DNA of 64,000 nucleotides from Mycobacterium ostraviense. Its GTDB lineage: Bacteria > Actinomycetota > Actinomycetes > Mycobacteriales > Mycobacteriaceae. The stretch covers positions 348,161 to 412,160 of the forward strand of contig NZ_NKRE01000001.1 of the NCBI RefSeq assembly GCF_002705925.1. Reading direction: 5' to 3'. Positions within the stretch are counted from its first letter, which is position 1, and each line of letters begins with the position of its first letter. The notes under the pieces are model-generated. The model ran no database searches and was not told the origin of the DNA. It was given only the letters and a program-made list of their open reading frames with translations. Made by a program: the position numbers and the translations under genes. Below, in pieces: positions 38,377-46,848 of this stretch.

Positions 38377-39327
38377 TTGAGCATCAAGGACACCGTCAGA
38401 AACATTATCAACCGGAATGCGCTGACACGAAAATGGTTTGTAGCATTTTGTGCGCGTTTCACCATCCGCCTGTTTACCCTGCAACGGTTTCTCAGCATCA
38501 CAGATCTGAAGGGAAAATTGCAGATGGCTGCGTGGCGGCGGGTGCTCGCGTCGCTTGAAGGAACTCCGCTCGAAAGGATCGAGATTGCAGCGGGGAAGGC
38601 CACTTTTGTCTACCAAGACGACTGTGCTTTCGAGGTGTCTAACTCCGACACATCGCATAGCCATGCATTGTGGCTCAGTGCAGAATACGAAAAGACGGAA
38701 ACCGCTTTACTCCGCCGGATCGTTAAGCCGGGTTGGACGACGATCGACGCCGGCGCCAACTACGGTTGGCACGCCGTCCATCTTTCGCGGCTCGTAGGAC
38801 CGGACGGAAAAGTCTTCGCCTTTGAACCGGTGCCCGACACCTTCCAGGAATTGAACGCCAATGTGGCGCTCAATTCATGCCAGAATCTTGAAATGTTTCG
38901 CGTGGCCGTCGGAAACAGCGCAGATCCAATCAACATATATGTCCCACAAATCGCGTTGGGCGCCGGGGCCGCATCACAATTCCTGGATTCCGGCCAGAAA
39001 ATTCAAGTTCCGATGACCACCTTGGACGATTTTGTAAGAGACAATTGCCTGGCCCGGGTCGACTTTATCAAGGCTGACATTGAAGGTGGTGAGTTGGACC
39101 TGCTGCGCGGTGGCGAAAACCTGCTGAAGATGTTTCGACCCATCATCTTGATCGAGATCGTCGATATCCATTGCCGGCGTTTTGGTCACGCGCCACAGGA
39201 GGTTTACCAATACCTGGTCGAAAGAGGCTACACCGGCCGTTATATCGCAGATCGAGGAGACCTTGTGGACCTTGACCCCCAGCATCTGCCAAACGGAAAT
39301 TTTCTGTTCGAACCACAAGATTCCTGA
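38377..39327 (+). CDS. FkbM-family methyltransferase
   Basis: This is a 316-residue protein starting at TTG 38377. Typical FkbM series: TTIDAGANYGWHAVHLSRLV (motif I), VFAFEPVPDTFQELNANVAL, VPMTTLDDFV, VDFIKADIEGGELDLLRGGE and PIILIEIVD. FkbM proteins O-methylate sugars or polyketides. The DNA is visibly more AT-rich than the flanking lipid genes (26 G or C in the 60 bases 38401-38460) and many codons end in A or T, suggesting recent acquisition. With the methyltransferase at 37401 it gives two candidate methylating enzymes directly after the branched-sugar operon. Confidence 0.88.
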   Translation: MSIKDTVRNIINRNALTRKWFVAFCARFTIRLFTLQRFLSITDLKGKLQMAAWRRVLASLEGTPLERIEIAAGKATFVYQDDCAFEVSNSDTSHSHALWLSAEYEKTETALLRRIVKPGWTTIDAGANYGWHAVHLSRLVGPDGKVFAFEPVPDTFQELNANVALNSCQNLEMFRVAVGNSADPINIYVPQIALGAGAASQFLDSGQKIQVPMTTLDDFVRDNCLARVDFIKADIEGGELDLLRGGENLLKMFRPIILIEIVDIHCRRFGHAPQEVYQYLVERGYTGRYIADRGDLVDLDPQHLPNGNFLFEPQDS

Positions 39328-39362
39328 AGCTCACGCGGAAGCTGCCATCAACTCCACCAGAT

Positions 39363-40424
39363 TCATTGGAAGCTCTTGAGCGTCCGAAGAAAGCCTTCGT
39401 GCGGCTCAGTCCGAGGTGCCCAGCCCAGGCTGCGCAAGCGGGACACATCGGGACAGCCGCGCTGGATCGGGCTCGGCAGGTAAGTATCGGCGGCCTCGGC
39501 CGCCTCCCGGCGCACTGCCAGCCCGCGTTCCGGCTCCAGCCCGGCGACTAGATTCGCCAGCTCGAGGACGGTCAGCTCTGCTCGGTCATTACCTACGTTG
39601 TAGGCCGTGCCGGGAGCACCTTTGAGCAGGATGGTGAAGCAGCCTTCCACGGTGTCAGCCAGGTAGCAGAACGCTCTGCTCACCCGGCCATCGCTGCGCA
39701 TCACCAGGTCACGACCTGCCAGGGCGTCACCGACGAAATCGGAAAACACCCGACCGTCGCACAGAGTCATGCCCGGTCCATAGGTATGGAAGATCCTCGC
39801 CATGGTGGTGGGCACGCCTTCCTGTGCGGCATAGCAGGCGCACAACGTCTCCCCTGCGCGCTTCCCCTCGGCATAGCAGGACCGCACCTGTGTTGGATCC
39901 AAGAACCCGTACGCGTCTTCGTGGGTGGGAATGACCTGGTCATTGCCAAGGCCGTACACCTCGCCAGAACTAAAGAACAGAAACCCGTCGGGTGGCCTAA
40001 GCTCCAGCAGTTCGCGAGTAGCGAGCACGTTGGTGGCGAAGGTGCCGACCGGATCCCGGCCGAAAGCTCTGGGGGTACCCGGACTGGCAGCGTGGACGAC
40101 GAAGTTGACCGGCTGATCCCTGGGCGCCGGGGCACATGCGTCCTGGACCACGAACCCCAGATCGGCTCGCGCATCATGAGCCGGGAACCTCGCCCGGAGG
40201 GCTTCGGCGCGCCGGGCCAGTGCCAGCACCCGGACCGGCGCCTGGCCGCGGGTCTCGTTCAGACGCAGGAGGGTCTCAACCATGTAGGCGCCCAGAAAGC
40301 CAGCCGCCCCCGTTACCAGCACGGTCCGCCCGGCAAAGCGCTCCCAGGGCAGCGGCGCTTCGAGGATCTGGTCTAGGTCGGCCTCGACGATCGGGTGGCG
40401 AGCGACGGCAGTAATGGGGAGCAT
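39363..40424 (-). CDS. Extended SDR: NAD(P)-dependent epimerase/dehydratase or ketoreductase
   Basis: This is a 353-residue protein from ATG 40424. The Rossmann start is TVLVTGAAGFLGAYMVETLL; the catalytic set is FFSSGEVYG and CYAEGKRAGETL (YxxxK). Later come YNVGNDRAELTVLELANLV and a substrate domain like that of UDP-glucuronate decarboxylase or dTDP-glucose dehydratases. About forty residues precede the Rossmann fold, which is longer than usual. It converges with the FkbM gene. Since YerF, an SDR-type reductase, follows YerE in yersiniose synthesis, this enzyme could reduce the side-chain ketone left by the ThDP enzyme; an ordinary epimerase role is equally possible. Confidence 0.8.
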   Translation of the reverse strand: MLPITAVARHPIVEADLDQILEAPLPWERFAGRTVLVTGAAGFLGAYMVETLLRLNETRGQAPVRVLALARRAEALRARFPAHDARADLGFVVQDACAPAPRDQPVNFVVHAASPGTPRAFGRDPVGTFATNVLATRELLELRPPDGFLFFSSGEVYGLGNDQVIPTHEDAYGFLDPTQVRSCYAEGKRAGETLCACYAAQEGVPTTMARIFHTYGPGMTLCDGRVFSDFVGDALAGRDLVMRSDGRVSRAFCYLADTVEGCFTILLKGAPGTAYNVGNDRAELTVLELANLVAGLEPERGLAVRREAAEAADTYLPSPIQRGCPDVSRLRSLGWAPRTEPHEGFLRTLKSFQ

Positions 40425-40785
40425 TCTAACCGCAGTTTGGTCGGGGCTCGCGAGTTCATCAAAGACAGGAGCCGCCTGAAGGTGGAGTGGAAATGGATTT
40501 GCACAGCCGCCTTGAGGAACTCCTACCCCAACTGGAAGACGTGTCTCCGGAACCGGACACGTCTCGACACCGAATGGAACGCCCTAAAGCCGTGTCCGGT
40601 GGACTGCTCCGCCGGTTGGCCGTCGTAGCGTGCACGATCGACGGCTGTGTAGCGCGGGCTACGTCGTGAAGCCGGTTTGCTTTCATCGCCAGCGCGGTGA
40701 TCGCCTGACGCGCGCATTCGAGGCCACTTGTCCTCCTAAATCAACGGCCCCGAGTGCGCGGATACCCGAATTCAGCAGGCGGATT
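40425..40785. other. Intergenic region, no supported gene
   Basis: About 360 bases between two leftward genes. Short open frames occur on both strands, but none has a ribosome site or a recognisable protein pattern. It probably holds the promoter for the SDR gene. Confidence 0.5.
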
Positions 40786-42294
40786 TCACTTGTGATCACC
40801 TTGCGGTGCGGCGACGAGTCCTGCTTCGTCCAACTCCGATTCAGCAGAGCCATCCGCTCGGGCGTGGAGAGCCGGTCTTCGCGCATACGAGAAGATGATC
40901 GCCGCGCACGCGATCATCCATGCAATCGGTGCCAGGGCCGCAGTTGTGTAAACGATCGGCGTGCTACCGACGACCCCAACGACCCCCAGTTGCCCAGCGA
41001 TCGGCGTCAGCATCGGAGGCCCGGGTAGGGCGATGTGCGCGATGCTCAGCGCCGCTGCAAGACTCACGCAAATGCCGACCGCGCGACGGCCGTCACCGAG
41101 GACCGCGAACCGGTCGAAAATCCCAGATCCCGGCTGCCCCTCCGGATCCCGCACCACCAGCGCCGCAACCGGCAACGCGAACACCAGATAGGTTTGGTAC
41201 ACCAGGACGGGGAAAAGTGACGCGGTGACCAGCAACGAAATACCCACCATGACTGGGGAAATACGTCGCCCCAGAGCAAGTACCGAGACAACGACCAATG
41301 CAAGTACTAAGTACCCCACGTGCAATCGTGCGCCATCAAGAAAGCCGTTTGACAAATAGCCCCATTGTGGGTGGGAGATCCTATCCGGAATGAATAAGAT
41401 CCCCTTTCCGAAAGACACGTTATAAGGACCGACAAGCATTGAGAGCGAACCGCCGTAGTTGAGGACGCCATGGATCGACTGCGCGACAGTTCTCGGCAAG
41501 TCGCGAGGCCACAGCAGATAAGCGGCCAGATTGGAAACAACGACCCCCATGACCGCTATGCTGCCCAGCCGCCATTGTCGGGCAGCGAACAACGCGACAG
41601 CCAGTAGCGCGAATTGTGGTTTCACCAGCGCTGCCAACACCACCATGATCGCTACCAGCTTCCACCGGCGTCGCTGCAACCCCACCAGAAAGACCAACTC
41701 GATCGGTGTCACAAATCCCACCGAATTGCCCCGATCAATCACCGCCCACACCGGAATGGCTGCGACGCTCAACGTAAGAAATACCACCACACGCTCTAGA
41801 CCGCGAGCGCCCCGGGCCGCCCAGACAGCCGAAGCCAGCAAGGCGATCGTCAAAACGAGCAGATAAGCCAACAAGCCCAGTCGCGGGGCATGCAGCAATC
41901 TGCCGAGAAGCCCGAAAAATGTTTGCGGCACCAACCCGGCCGCAGGGTAGTTGCTGCCCCCCAAGCGGTAATTGTCCCAGGGCAGCATTAGCGGGTAGGG
42001 CTCCCAAGGATTGGCTCGCAGCCCCACGTCCATCGAAATTCCATAATCGGAGAAGCAGTGCCGGCCGATTCGCGTACCCCAATCGAGCCAGCAGTCCTGG
42101 GGTGGGAAAACAAGAGAGCTAAGCACATCGATCGAGTAATACTGCACGAGAACGAAGCTCGTCACCGCTGACAGCGCTGACACCAGCAGAATGGTGCCCA
42201 GCAGGAGCGTGCGCTCGGATTGGCGAGTTAATGCCAAGAGCTGCTGCCGGATTGGGGTGACGGCCCGCCGTGCCACCTCAGCAGGTCCACTCAC
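40786..42294 (-). CDS. Polytopic membrane protein, GT-C/DUF2029-like glycosyltransferase candidate
   Basis: This is a 502-residue protein from GTG 42294 with about ten hydrophobic segments, e.g. LLLGTILLVSALSAVTSFVL, LGLLAYLLVLTIALLASAVW and LVLALVVVSVLALG. The first loop after TM1 is polar and carries acidic residues (PPQDCWLDWGTRIG; WEPYPLMLPWDNYR), as in polyprenyl-phosphate-dependent GT-C enzymes whose catalytic Asp/Glu lies in that loop. Pattern AALVKPQFALLAVALF resembles the mannosyltransferase family of mycobacteria (GT87). It would use a decaprenyl-phosphate sugar on the outer face. Substrate unknown. About 285 bases upstream (42295-42580) hold no clear gene. Confidence 0.72.
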   Translation of the reverse strand: MSGPAEVARRAVTPIRQQLLALTRQSERTLLLGTILLVSALSAVTSFVLVQYYSIDVLSSLVFPPQDCWLDWGTRIGRHCFSDYGISMDVGLRANPWEPYPLMLPWDNYRLGGSNYPAAGLVPQTFFGLLGRLLHAPRLGLLAYLLVLTIALLASAVWAARGARGLERVVVFLTLSVAAIPVWAVIDRGNSVGFVTPIELVFLVGLQRRRWKLVAIMVVLAALVKPQFALLAVALFAARQWRLGSIAVMGVVVSNLAAYLLWPRDLPRTVAQSIHGVLNYGGSLSMLVGPYNVSFGKGILFIPDRISHPQWGYLSNGFLDGARLHVGYLVLALVVVSVLALGRRISPVMVGISLLVTASLFPVLVYQTYLVFALPVAALVVRDPEGQPGSGIFDRFAVLGDGRRAVGICVSLAAALSIAHIALPGPPMLTPIAGQLGVVGVVGSTPIVYTTAALAPIAWMIACAAIIFSYARRPALHARADGSAESELDEAGLVAAPQGDHK

Positions 42295-42580
42295 GGACGA
42301 TTCCCCTCGGTTCGGATTGAGCCTCCGGCAAGAGTGAGGCGCTCAAGCAGGCTACCGGGAGACACTCTAATGTCCGCGTTGGGCCAGCGCCGACGAATAC
42401 AGATGTTCATGCCCGCTCATGGTGACCCACCAAGCGGCGCAAGGCGTTGGCCGTCGTACCGGATCGACGAAACACCTTTCCTGCCGACAACTACCGCGCC
42501 GCGTCCGGCGTCCAACCCCCTGTACGTGGTGCCGTTGCCCGCTACCGAGAAAAAGCTGAACGGCATGCCTGGGCCGCGGC

Positions 42581-44539
42581 CTACGGTCCAACGCGCATCT
42601 CATAAAAGCGCAATCGTGCAGAAACCAAGGGCTCATTGAGATTTACGGTACGGCCGACACCAATGGTGTGAGCCTGGATCTGCAGATTCGTGTCCGCTGC
42701 CGAAGCAGGGGTGTTGACGAGAAACGGCTCGGCCGCGTTCGTCGCGATGAGGCGGTAGGTGACCCCATCGACCACGAGCGTGAAGGTGCTCAGTGGAGCG
42801 ATCTTTCCGTGGAAGTAGCGGTCGCCGAAGGTCTGATCCAGATCGATTCCAACGAGCACCGCCCTATCCGGTGCGCTGGGGGCGGGAATGGGAACCGCAT
42901 GGTCTTCTCGTAACGAAACCTCCGACAGCTTGGTGAGCGGTCCGCAGTGGGGGGCGGTGTGTCTGAATAGCGCCCAGCGGTTCTCGATGCCGCTCAGCGT
43001 GTAATCGCACAGCAGCGCACGCGAATACAGTGGGGATTCTTGCACGCCAAGCCGGCCGTCGATACCGACGGCGGGCAGCGCCGGCGATAGCCGGGACAGC
43101 ACGAATTCCGGCCCGTTAGCGAGTGATTCGCCGTTGAGGGCGTCGAGCATGGGCGTGAGAGCCTGATATGTCTGGAACACCAGCGTCGGACGCCACGCAA
43201 GATCGTAGGCCCACACGGCCGAAATCTCGTGGGGGTCAATGTGGACCGTGCTCGATCCGATGGTCTTGATGAAGTGGTCCGGGATGCCGTATAGCGCGCG
43301 CTGGCGTGCTTTGGCCTGTTCGATTTCTTGCTGCACACGACCGGGCGAGGCGAACGTGACCATGCGGTCCACCGCTTGCACCGGTGCCCGCATCGCCAAC
43401 ACACCTCGATCGGAGAGAGCCGGAATCCCCCCAAGGTCGACCACGACAACCAACGCGACCGCCACGGCGGTCACTACCAATGCACGACGGCGAGCCCGGG
43501 GCCACGGGGTGATGGCCAGCGCAACAACCATCACACCGACCAGAATCGCGAAGTGCCATGGTTCGAAGCGTCCGAACGCGGCCTTTCCGGCGATGAGGGT
43601 CGCGAGGCCGACGAGCACCAGGTAGCGGCGCGGTATGTCGTGGCCTCTCCGGAAGAACACCACGCAGAGCCAACCCATCCAGGCGACGCTCAAGACGATT
43701 GACGGCAGGGCCCACTGTGGGAGCGGCGCCGTCGCCATTCCGTCGGTGTAACCCGAGGCAATCGCGGCACTGCCGCGAAGCCACGCCGGAAGATCTCCCG
43801 GTCGTTGGCCGGCAAGCACCCAACAGATGAGGGTGGATACGGCGAATGAGGCCACCGTCGCGCAATGCCGGCCGACAGCCTTCCAGCCGAGCAGCACCGA
43901 CGTGGCCAAGGCGATAACCATGATCGCAAGGCCGGTGTTGAATTTCATCAACAGCTGGAATCCTGCGGCGGCGCCGAGCATGACACACGTCGTGAACACC
44001 CTCGACCGCTTGGGATCGCGCTGCAACAAGGGCACGCTCGCCCACACGAACGCCGCCAAAACCCCCAGCTCGGGATACATCATTTCCAGGGCGGAAGAAC
44101 CTCGCAGAGCCAAACCATGACCGAGGTGCAGGACGGTGAGGATACCGGTCATCACGAACGCGCCGACAAGCGAGGGCAGCGGTGGGTGGCGCAGGCGCAG
44201 GGCTGCCGCGATGCCGAGAAACAGTGCGGCGATGATAATTACCTGGCAGATCGTGGCCAGCAGCGACTGCTCAAATGCGTAGTAGGCGCTGGTCCGCAGG
44301 AAGCCAAGGGGCCCGTACGTGAACACCAACTCGCGACCCCACGCAATATGGTCGATTCGGGCCAGAGCGAGCCCAGCCTGCCAAGACGGATCGAGCCCGA
44401 CAGTAGGTTCGATCGATGGCTGTGGCCAGAAGATGACAGCGGCGATGACGGCCACCAGAGCTCGTTGCCACCAGGCGGAGCCCCATGTTGTCGTCGAGAA
44501 CCACGTTCCCACTCGCCGCGACGCCGTCCGGGCACCCAC
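42581..44539 (-). CDS. Large membrane protein with C-terminal extracytoplasmic domain, paralogue of 49893-51794
   Basis: GTG 44539 is chosen by alignment with the paralogue, giving 652 residues; the frame is open further upstream. After TM1 (LVAVIAAVIFWPQ) comes the loop GLDPSWQAGLALARIDHIAW, then GRELVFTYGPLGFLRTSAYY, nearly the same as in the paralogue. About ten helices follow to residue 400, then a soluble domain of about 220 residues with SAVWAYDLAWRPTLVFQTYQ and LGVQESPLYSRALLCDY. The Asp in the first loop suits a GT-C glycosyltransferase acting on polyprenyl-linked sugar; the C-terminal domain may bind the acceptor. It probably modifies LOS outside the inner membrane, an inference from context. 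Confidence 0.75.
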   Translation of the reverse strand: MGARTASRRVGTWFSTTTWGSAWWQRALVAVIAAVIFWPQPSIEPTVGLDPSWQAGLALARIDHIAWGRELVFTYGPLGFLRTSAYYAFEQSLLATICQVIIIAALFLGIAAALRLRHPPLPSLVGAFVMTGILTVLHLGHGLALRGSSALEMMYPELGVLAAFVWASVPLLQRDPKRSRVFTTCVMLGAAAGFQLLMKFNTGLAIMVIALATSVLLGWKAVGRHCATVASFAVSTLICWVLAGQRPGDLPAWLRGSAAIASGYTDGMATAPLPQWALPSIVLSVAWMGWLCVVFFRRGHDIPRRYLVLVGLATLIAGKAAFGRFEPWHFAILVGVMVVALAITPWPRARRRALVVTAVAVALVVVVDLGGIPALSDRGVLAMRAPVQAVDRMVTFASPGRVQQEIEQAKARQRALYGIPDHFIKTIGSSTVHIDPHEISAVWAYDLAWRPTLVFQTYQALTPMLDALNGESLANGPEFVLSRLSPALPAVGIDGRLGVQESPLYSRALLCDYTLSGIENRWALFRHTAPHCGPLTKLSEVSLREDHAVPIPAPSAPDRAVLVGIDLDQTFGDRYFHGKIAPLSTFTLVVDGVTYRLIATNAAEPFLVNTPASAADTNLQIQAHTIGVGRTVNLNEPLVSARLRFYEMRVGP

Positions 44540-44785
44540 GCGACCGCGACCATGGCCGCGAACTACCAATGAATCCAAAAGAATTCGCAGTTTTTTTCGC
44601 TGGTGACTATCGCCACGGAGTTCGTCGCTTTCTTGCGGGCTGCTCGTCTCCGAGTCGTGCGGCGAGCTACCAGCACACTGCTCACCAGCATTTGTGAGGC
44701 CCGCCTCGCGGGCCGCATCAACGGCCATAGGCAAATACCCAACTAGTCGAGGCACAGCGCGACACGCTCACCCTGGAATAGATCG

Positions 44786-45229
44786 TCACCCGAGTCCCGT
44801 GACGCTCGGAACATGCACCATCTGCCAGGTACCGCAGTTTTGCGTCAAGAACGCGGTGTCACTCTCCTGGATCTGTATTCGCTGCGGACCACTGCCCTTC
44901 CAGCTATCGATGACGTCGCTGGTATCAAGGCTTCCCAGCCGCGCCCAACTACATGTCGCCCCACCGGCTGTGCGATACATCCCCGGCATGATGTCCACCC
45001 CGACCAGATACGTGCCGTCCCTATCGATGACACCGGTGTATGTGCCGAAGGGGTCAATGACCGTCTTGGAACCCGGAGGTGGCGGCGGCTTGAGACCATC
45101 CACCGGTTGCGGGGCGGTGGCCTGCACGGTGACGGTCTGCGTGATGGTCACTGTCGAGGCTGTGTTGTGCGTGCCTCCCCCGCACGCTGAAAGCAGTAGT
45201 GCACCGGCAACCACTGCAAGGGGCTTCAT
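44786..45229 (-). CDS. Putative lipoprotein
   Basis: Starting at ATG 45229 gives 147 residues with a clean lipoprotein signal: MKPLAVVAGALLLSAC, lipobox LSAC, acylated Cys16. Longer upstream starts would bury this signal. The mature part begins GGGTHNTASTVTITQTVTVQ, a Thr/Val-rich linker common in mycobacterial lipoproteins, followed by PPPPPGSK. It ends in a small domain with DRDGTYLVGVDIMPGMYRTA and CSWARLGSLD, which resembles repeats of unknown function seen in secreted actinobacterial proteins. It would sit on the outer face of the inner membrane. Its relation to LOS is only positional. Confidence 0.82.
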   Translation of the reverse strand: MKPLAVVAGALLLSACGGGTHNTASTVTITQTVTVQATAPQPVDGLKPPPPPGSKTVIDPFGTYTGVIDRDGTYLVGVDIMPGMYRTAGGATCSWARLGSLDTSDVIDSWKGSGPQRIQIQESDTAFLTQNCGTWQMVHVPSVTGLG

Positions 45230-45352
45230 GCAGATGGATTGTAGACGGAGCCAACTCGATATATGGCCACTTTCTGCCAAAAAGCTCGCGACCATTCGAG
45301 CCCCTTGGGTTAGCTCCAATTCACTTCAGATACGGGGCCTTTCGCGCCGAGC

Positions 45353-46819
45353 TCAGTCAGAGTCGCCCGGTCGATGGCGGCGTACGAGCTGTGCGGCCGC
45401 GATCGCGGCAAGCCCACCGCCTGTCCAGCGCAACATCGGCCGCCGCATGGCCAGCCCGTACCAGTGCAGATACGCCGGCAGCCAACCCACCAAGTCGAAC
45501 TTGCTGGTGCCGGCGGTCCGGTCCTCCCAGCTGCTGGGCACCTCGTCGACCCGATAGCCCAGCAGGTGCGCCTTCGTCGTGAGCTCCAGCCCCACCTCGA
45601 ACCCGCGCAGGCTCTCCACCGGGACATCGTCGAGGAAGCGGCGGCTGTACGCGCGGAAGTTCGTGGTGGCATCATGCGTCGGCACCCGGCCCAGGTAATG
45701 CAAGCTCAGCCCGGCGGTGCGTGACATCAGGGTCTTCAACCGCGGTCCCCCTGTTTGGGAGCCGCCGGGCATGTACCGCGACCCGCTGACGACGTCGGCT
45801 CCCTCGTCGCGAATCTTGGCCGCCATCAACGGAATTGCCGACGGCGGATCGGACAGATCGGCCATGCTGGTGACCACGACATCACCGCGCGCGGCCGCGA
45901 AGCCGGCGATCAGCGCGTTGGCCACGCCCTTGCCGATGGAGTTGCGGACCAGCCGCACGGTGACCGGCTTATCGGGCATGGCGGCCAGCGCCGGCAACGT
46001 GGTGTCCTCGTCGAAGTCATAGCAGACCAACAGTTCATGAGGCATGTCCGCGAGCGCCTCCGCGAGTCTGCGGACGCAGACCTGGATATTCTCGCCCTCG
46101 TTGTAGACCGGGATGACCACGCTCACCAGCCGCTCGCTTCCGGCCGCTACCCGTGCCTTGCGGGCGCGGATCACGAACTGCTTGCCGAAGACCGGCCACG
46201 CCATTTTGGAATGCAGGTACAGCTGCACCAGCACCGGCGCCTGCGGCCACGGCGACCTCGACGTGTACGGCAGGAACCGGTCATAGGTGTCGACGATTTT
46301 GAGCTGGTTGGATTCCAGCAGTTCGATCAGCGAGCGGTCGCTGATCGGCACGGTGTGGTCCCAGAAGTCCCAGTAGTCGCCGCCGACGAAGCGAATATTG
46401 GGCCCCATGGCGATGAAGTGCCCACCCGGTTTCAGCACCCGGCGGGCCTCGGCGATCGTGCGTTCGACTTCGGCCTTACTCGCCAGATGCTCGAGCAGGT
46501 TGCTGGTGAAGACCACATCCACCGAGTCATCGTCGAGGAAGCTCAGATCGTCTGCGCTAGCGTGGTGGAACTCGACGCCGGCCTCGAGCATGCCGGCGCT
46601 GTCGGGGTTCAGGTCGACGCCGATCCGGCGAGCGGCGCTTACCTGGTTGAGGAATTCGCCGTAACCGCAACCCAAGTCCAGCACCGTGTCGCTGCGCCTG
46701 ATCCATGTCTGGAAGAAGTCGCGGACCAGCACGCTCCAGATGGCCGATCGCGCTTGCCGGGCGTGGCCGAACCGGTTGCGGTAGAGCTGTTGAAGATCGG
46801 GCTCACCCGCGATACGCAT
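45353..46819 (-). CDS. Fused methyltransferase and DPM-type glycosyltransferase
   Basis: ATG 46819 gives 488 residues; GTG 46843 is possible. Residues about 1-200 are a class I methyltransferase: TVLDLGCGYGEFLNQV (motif I), VDVVFTSNLLEHLASKAEVE, EARRVLKPGGHFIAMGPNIR. Residues about 235-450 are a GT2 of the dolichyl-phosphate mannose synthase type: LVSVVIPVYNEGENIQVCVR, MADLSDPPSAIP, SRYMPGGS, LKTLMSRTAGLSLHYLGR. The C-terminus has a hydrophobic stretch (TGGGLAAIAAAQLVRR). The two domains are usually separate genes. It may methylate a sugar and load it onto polyprenyl phosphate, or act at two steps. It lies 29 bases after the SDR gene, in one leftward operon. Confidence 0.85.
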   Translation of the reverse strand: MRIAGEPDLQQLYRNRFGHARQARSAIWSVLVRDFFQTWIRRSDTVLDLGCGYGEFLNQVSAARRIGVDLNPDSAGMLEAGVEFHHASADDLSFLDDDSVDVVFTSNLLEHLASKAEVERTIAEARRVLKPGGHFIAMGPNIRFVGGDYWDFWDHTVPISDRSLIELLESNQLKIVDTYDRFLPYTSRSPWPQAPVLVQLYLHSKMAWPVFGKQFVIRARKARVAAGSERLVSVVIPVYNEGENIQVCVRRLAEALADMPHELLVCYDFDEDTTLPALAAMPDKPVTVRLVRNSIGKGVANALIAGFAAARGDVVVTSMADLSDPPSAIPLMAAKIRDEGADVVSGSRYMPGGSQTGGPRLKTLMSRTAGLSLHYLGRVPTHDATTNFRAYSRRFLDDVPVESLRGFEVGLELTTKAHLLGYRVDEVPSSWEDRTAGTSKFDLVGWLPAYLHWYGLAMRRPMLRWTGGGLAAIAAAQLVRRHRPGDSD

Positions 46820-46848
46820 GGCGTCCTTGCGGATACAACCCACACACG

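Noticed and set aside
40425..40785. Small genes in the gap before the GT-C protein
   Set aside because: Overlapping frames on both strands lack ribosome sites and recognisable composition.
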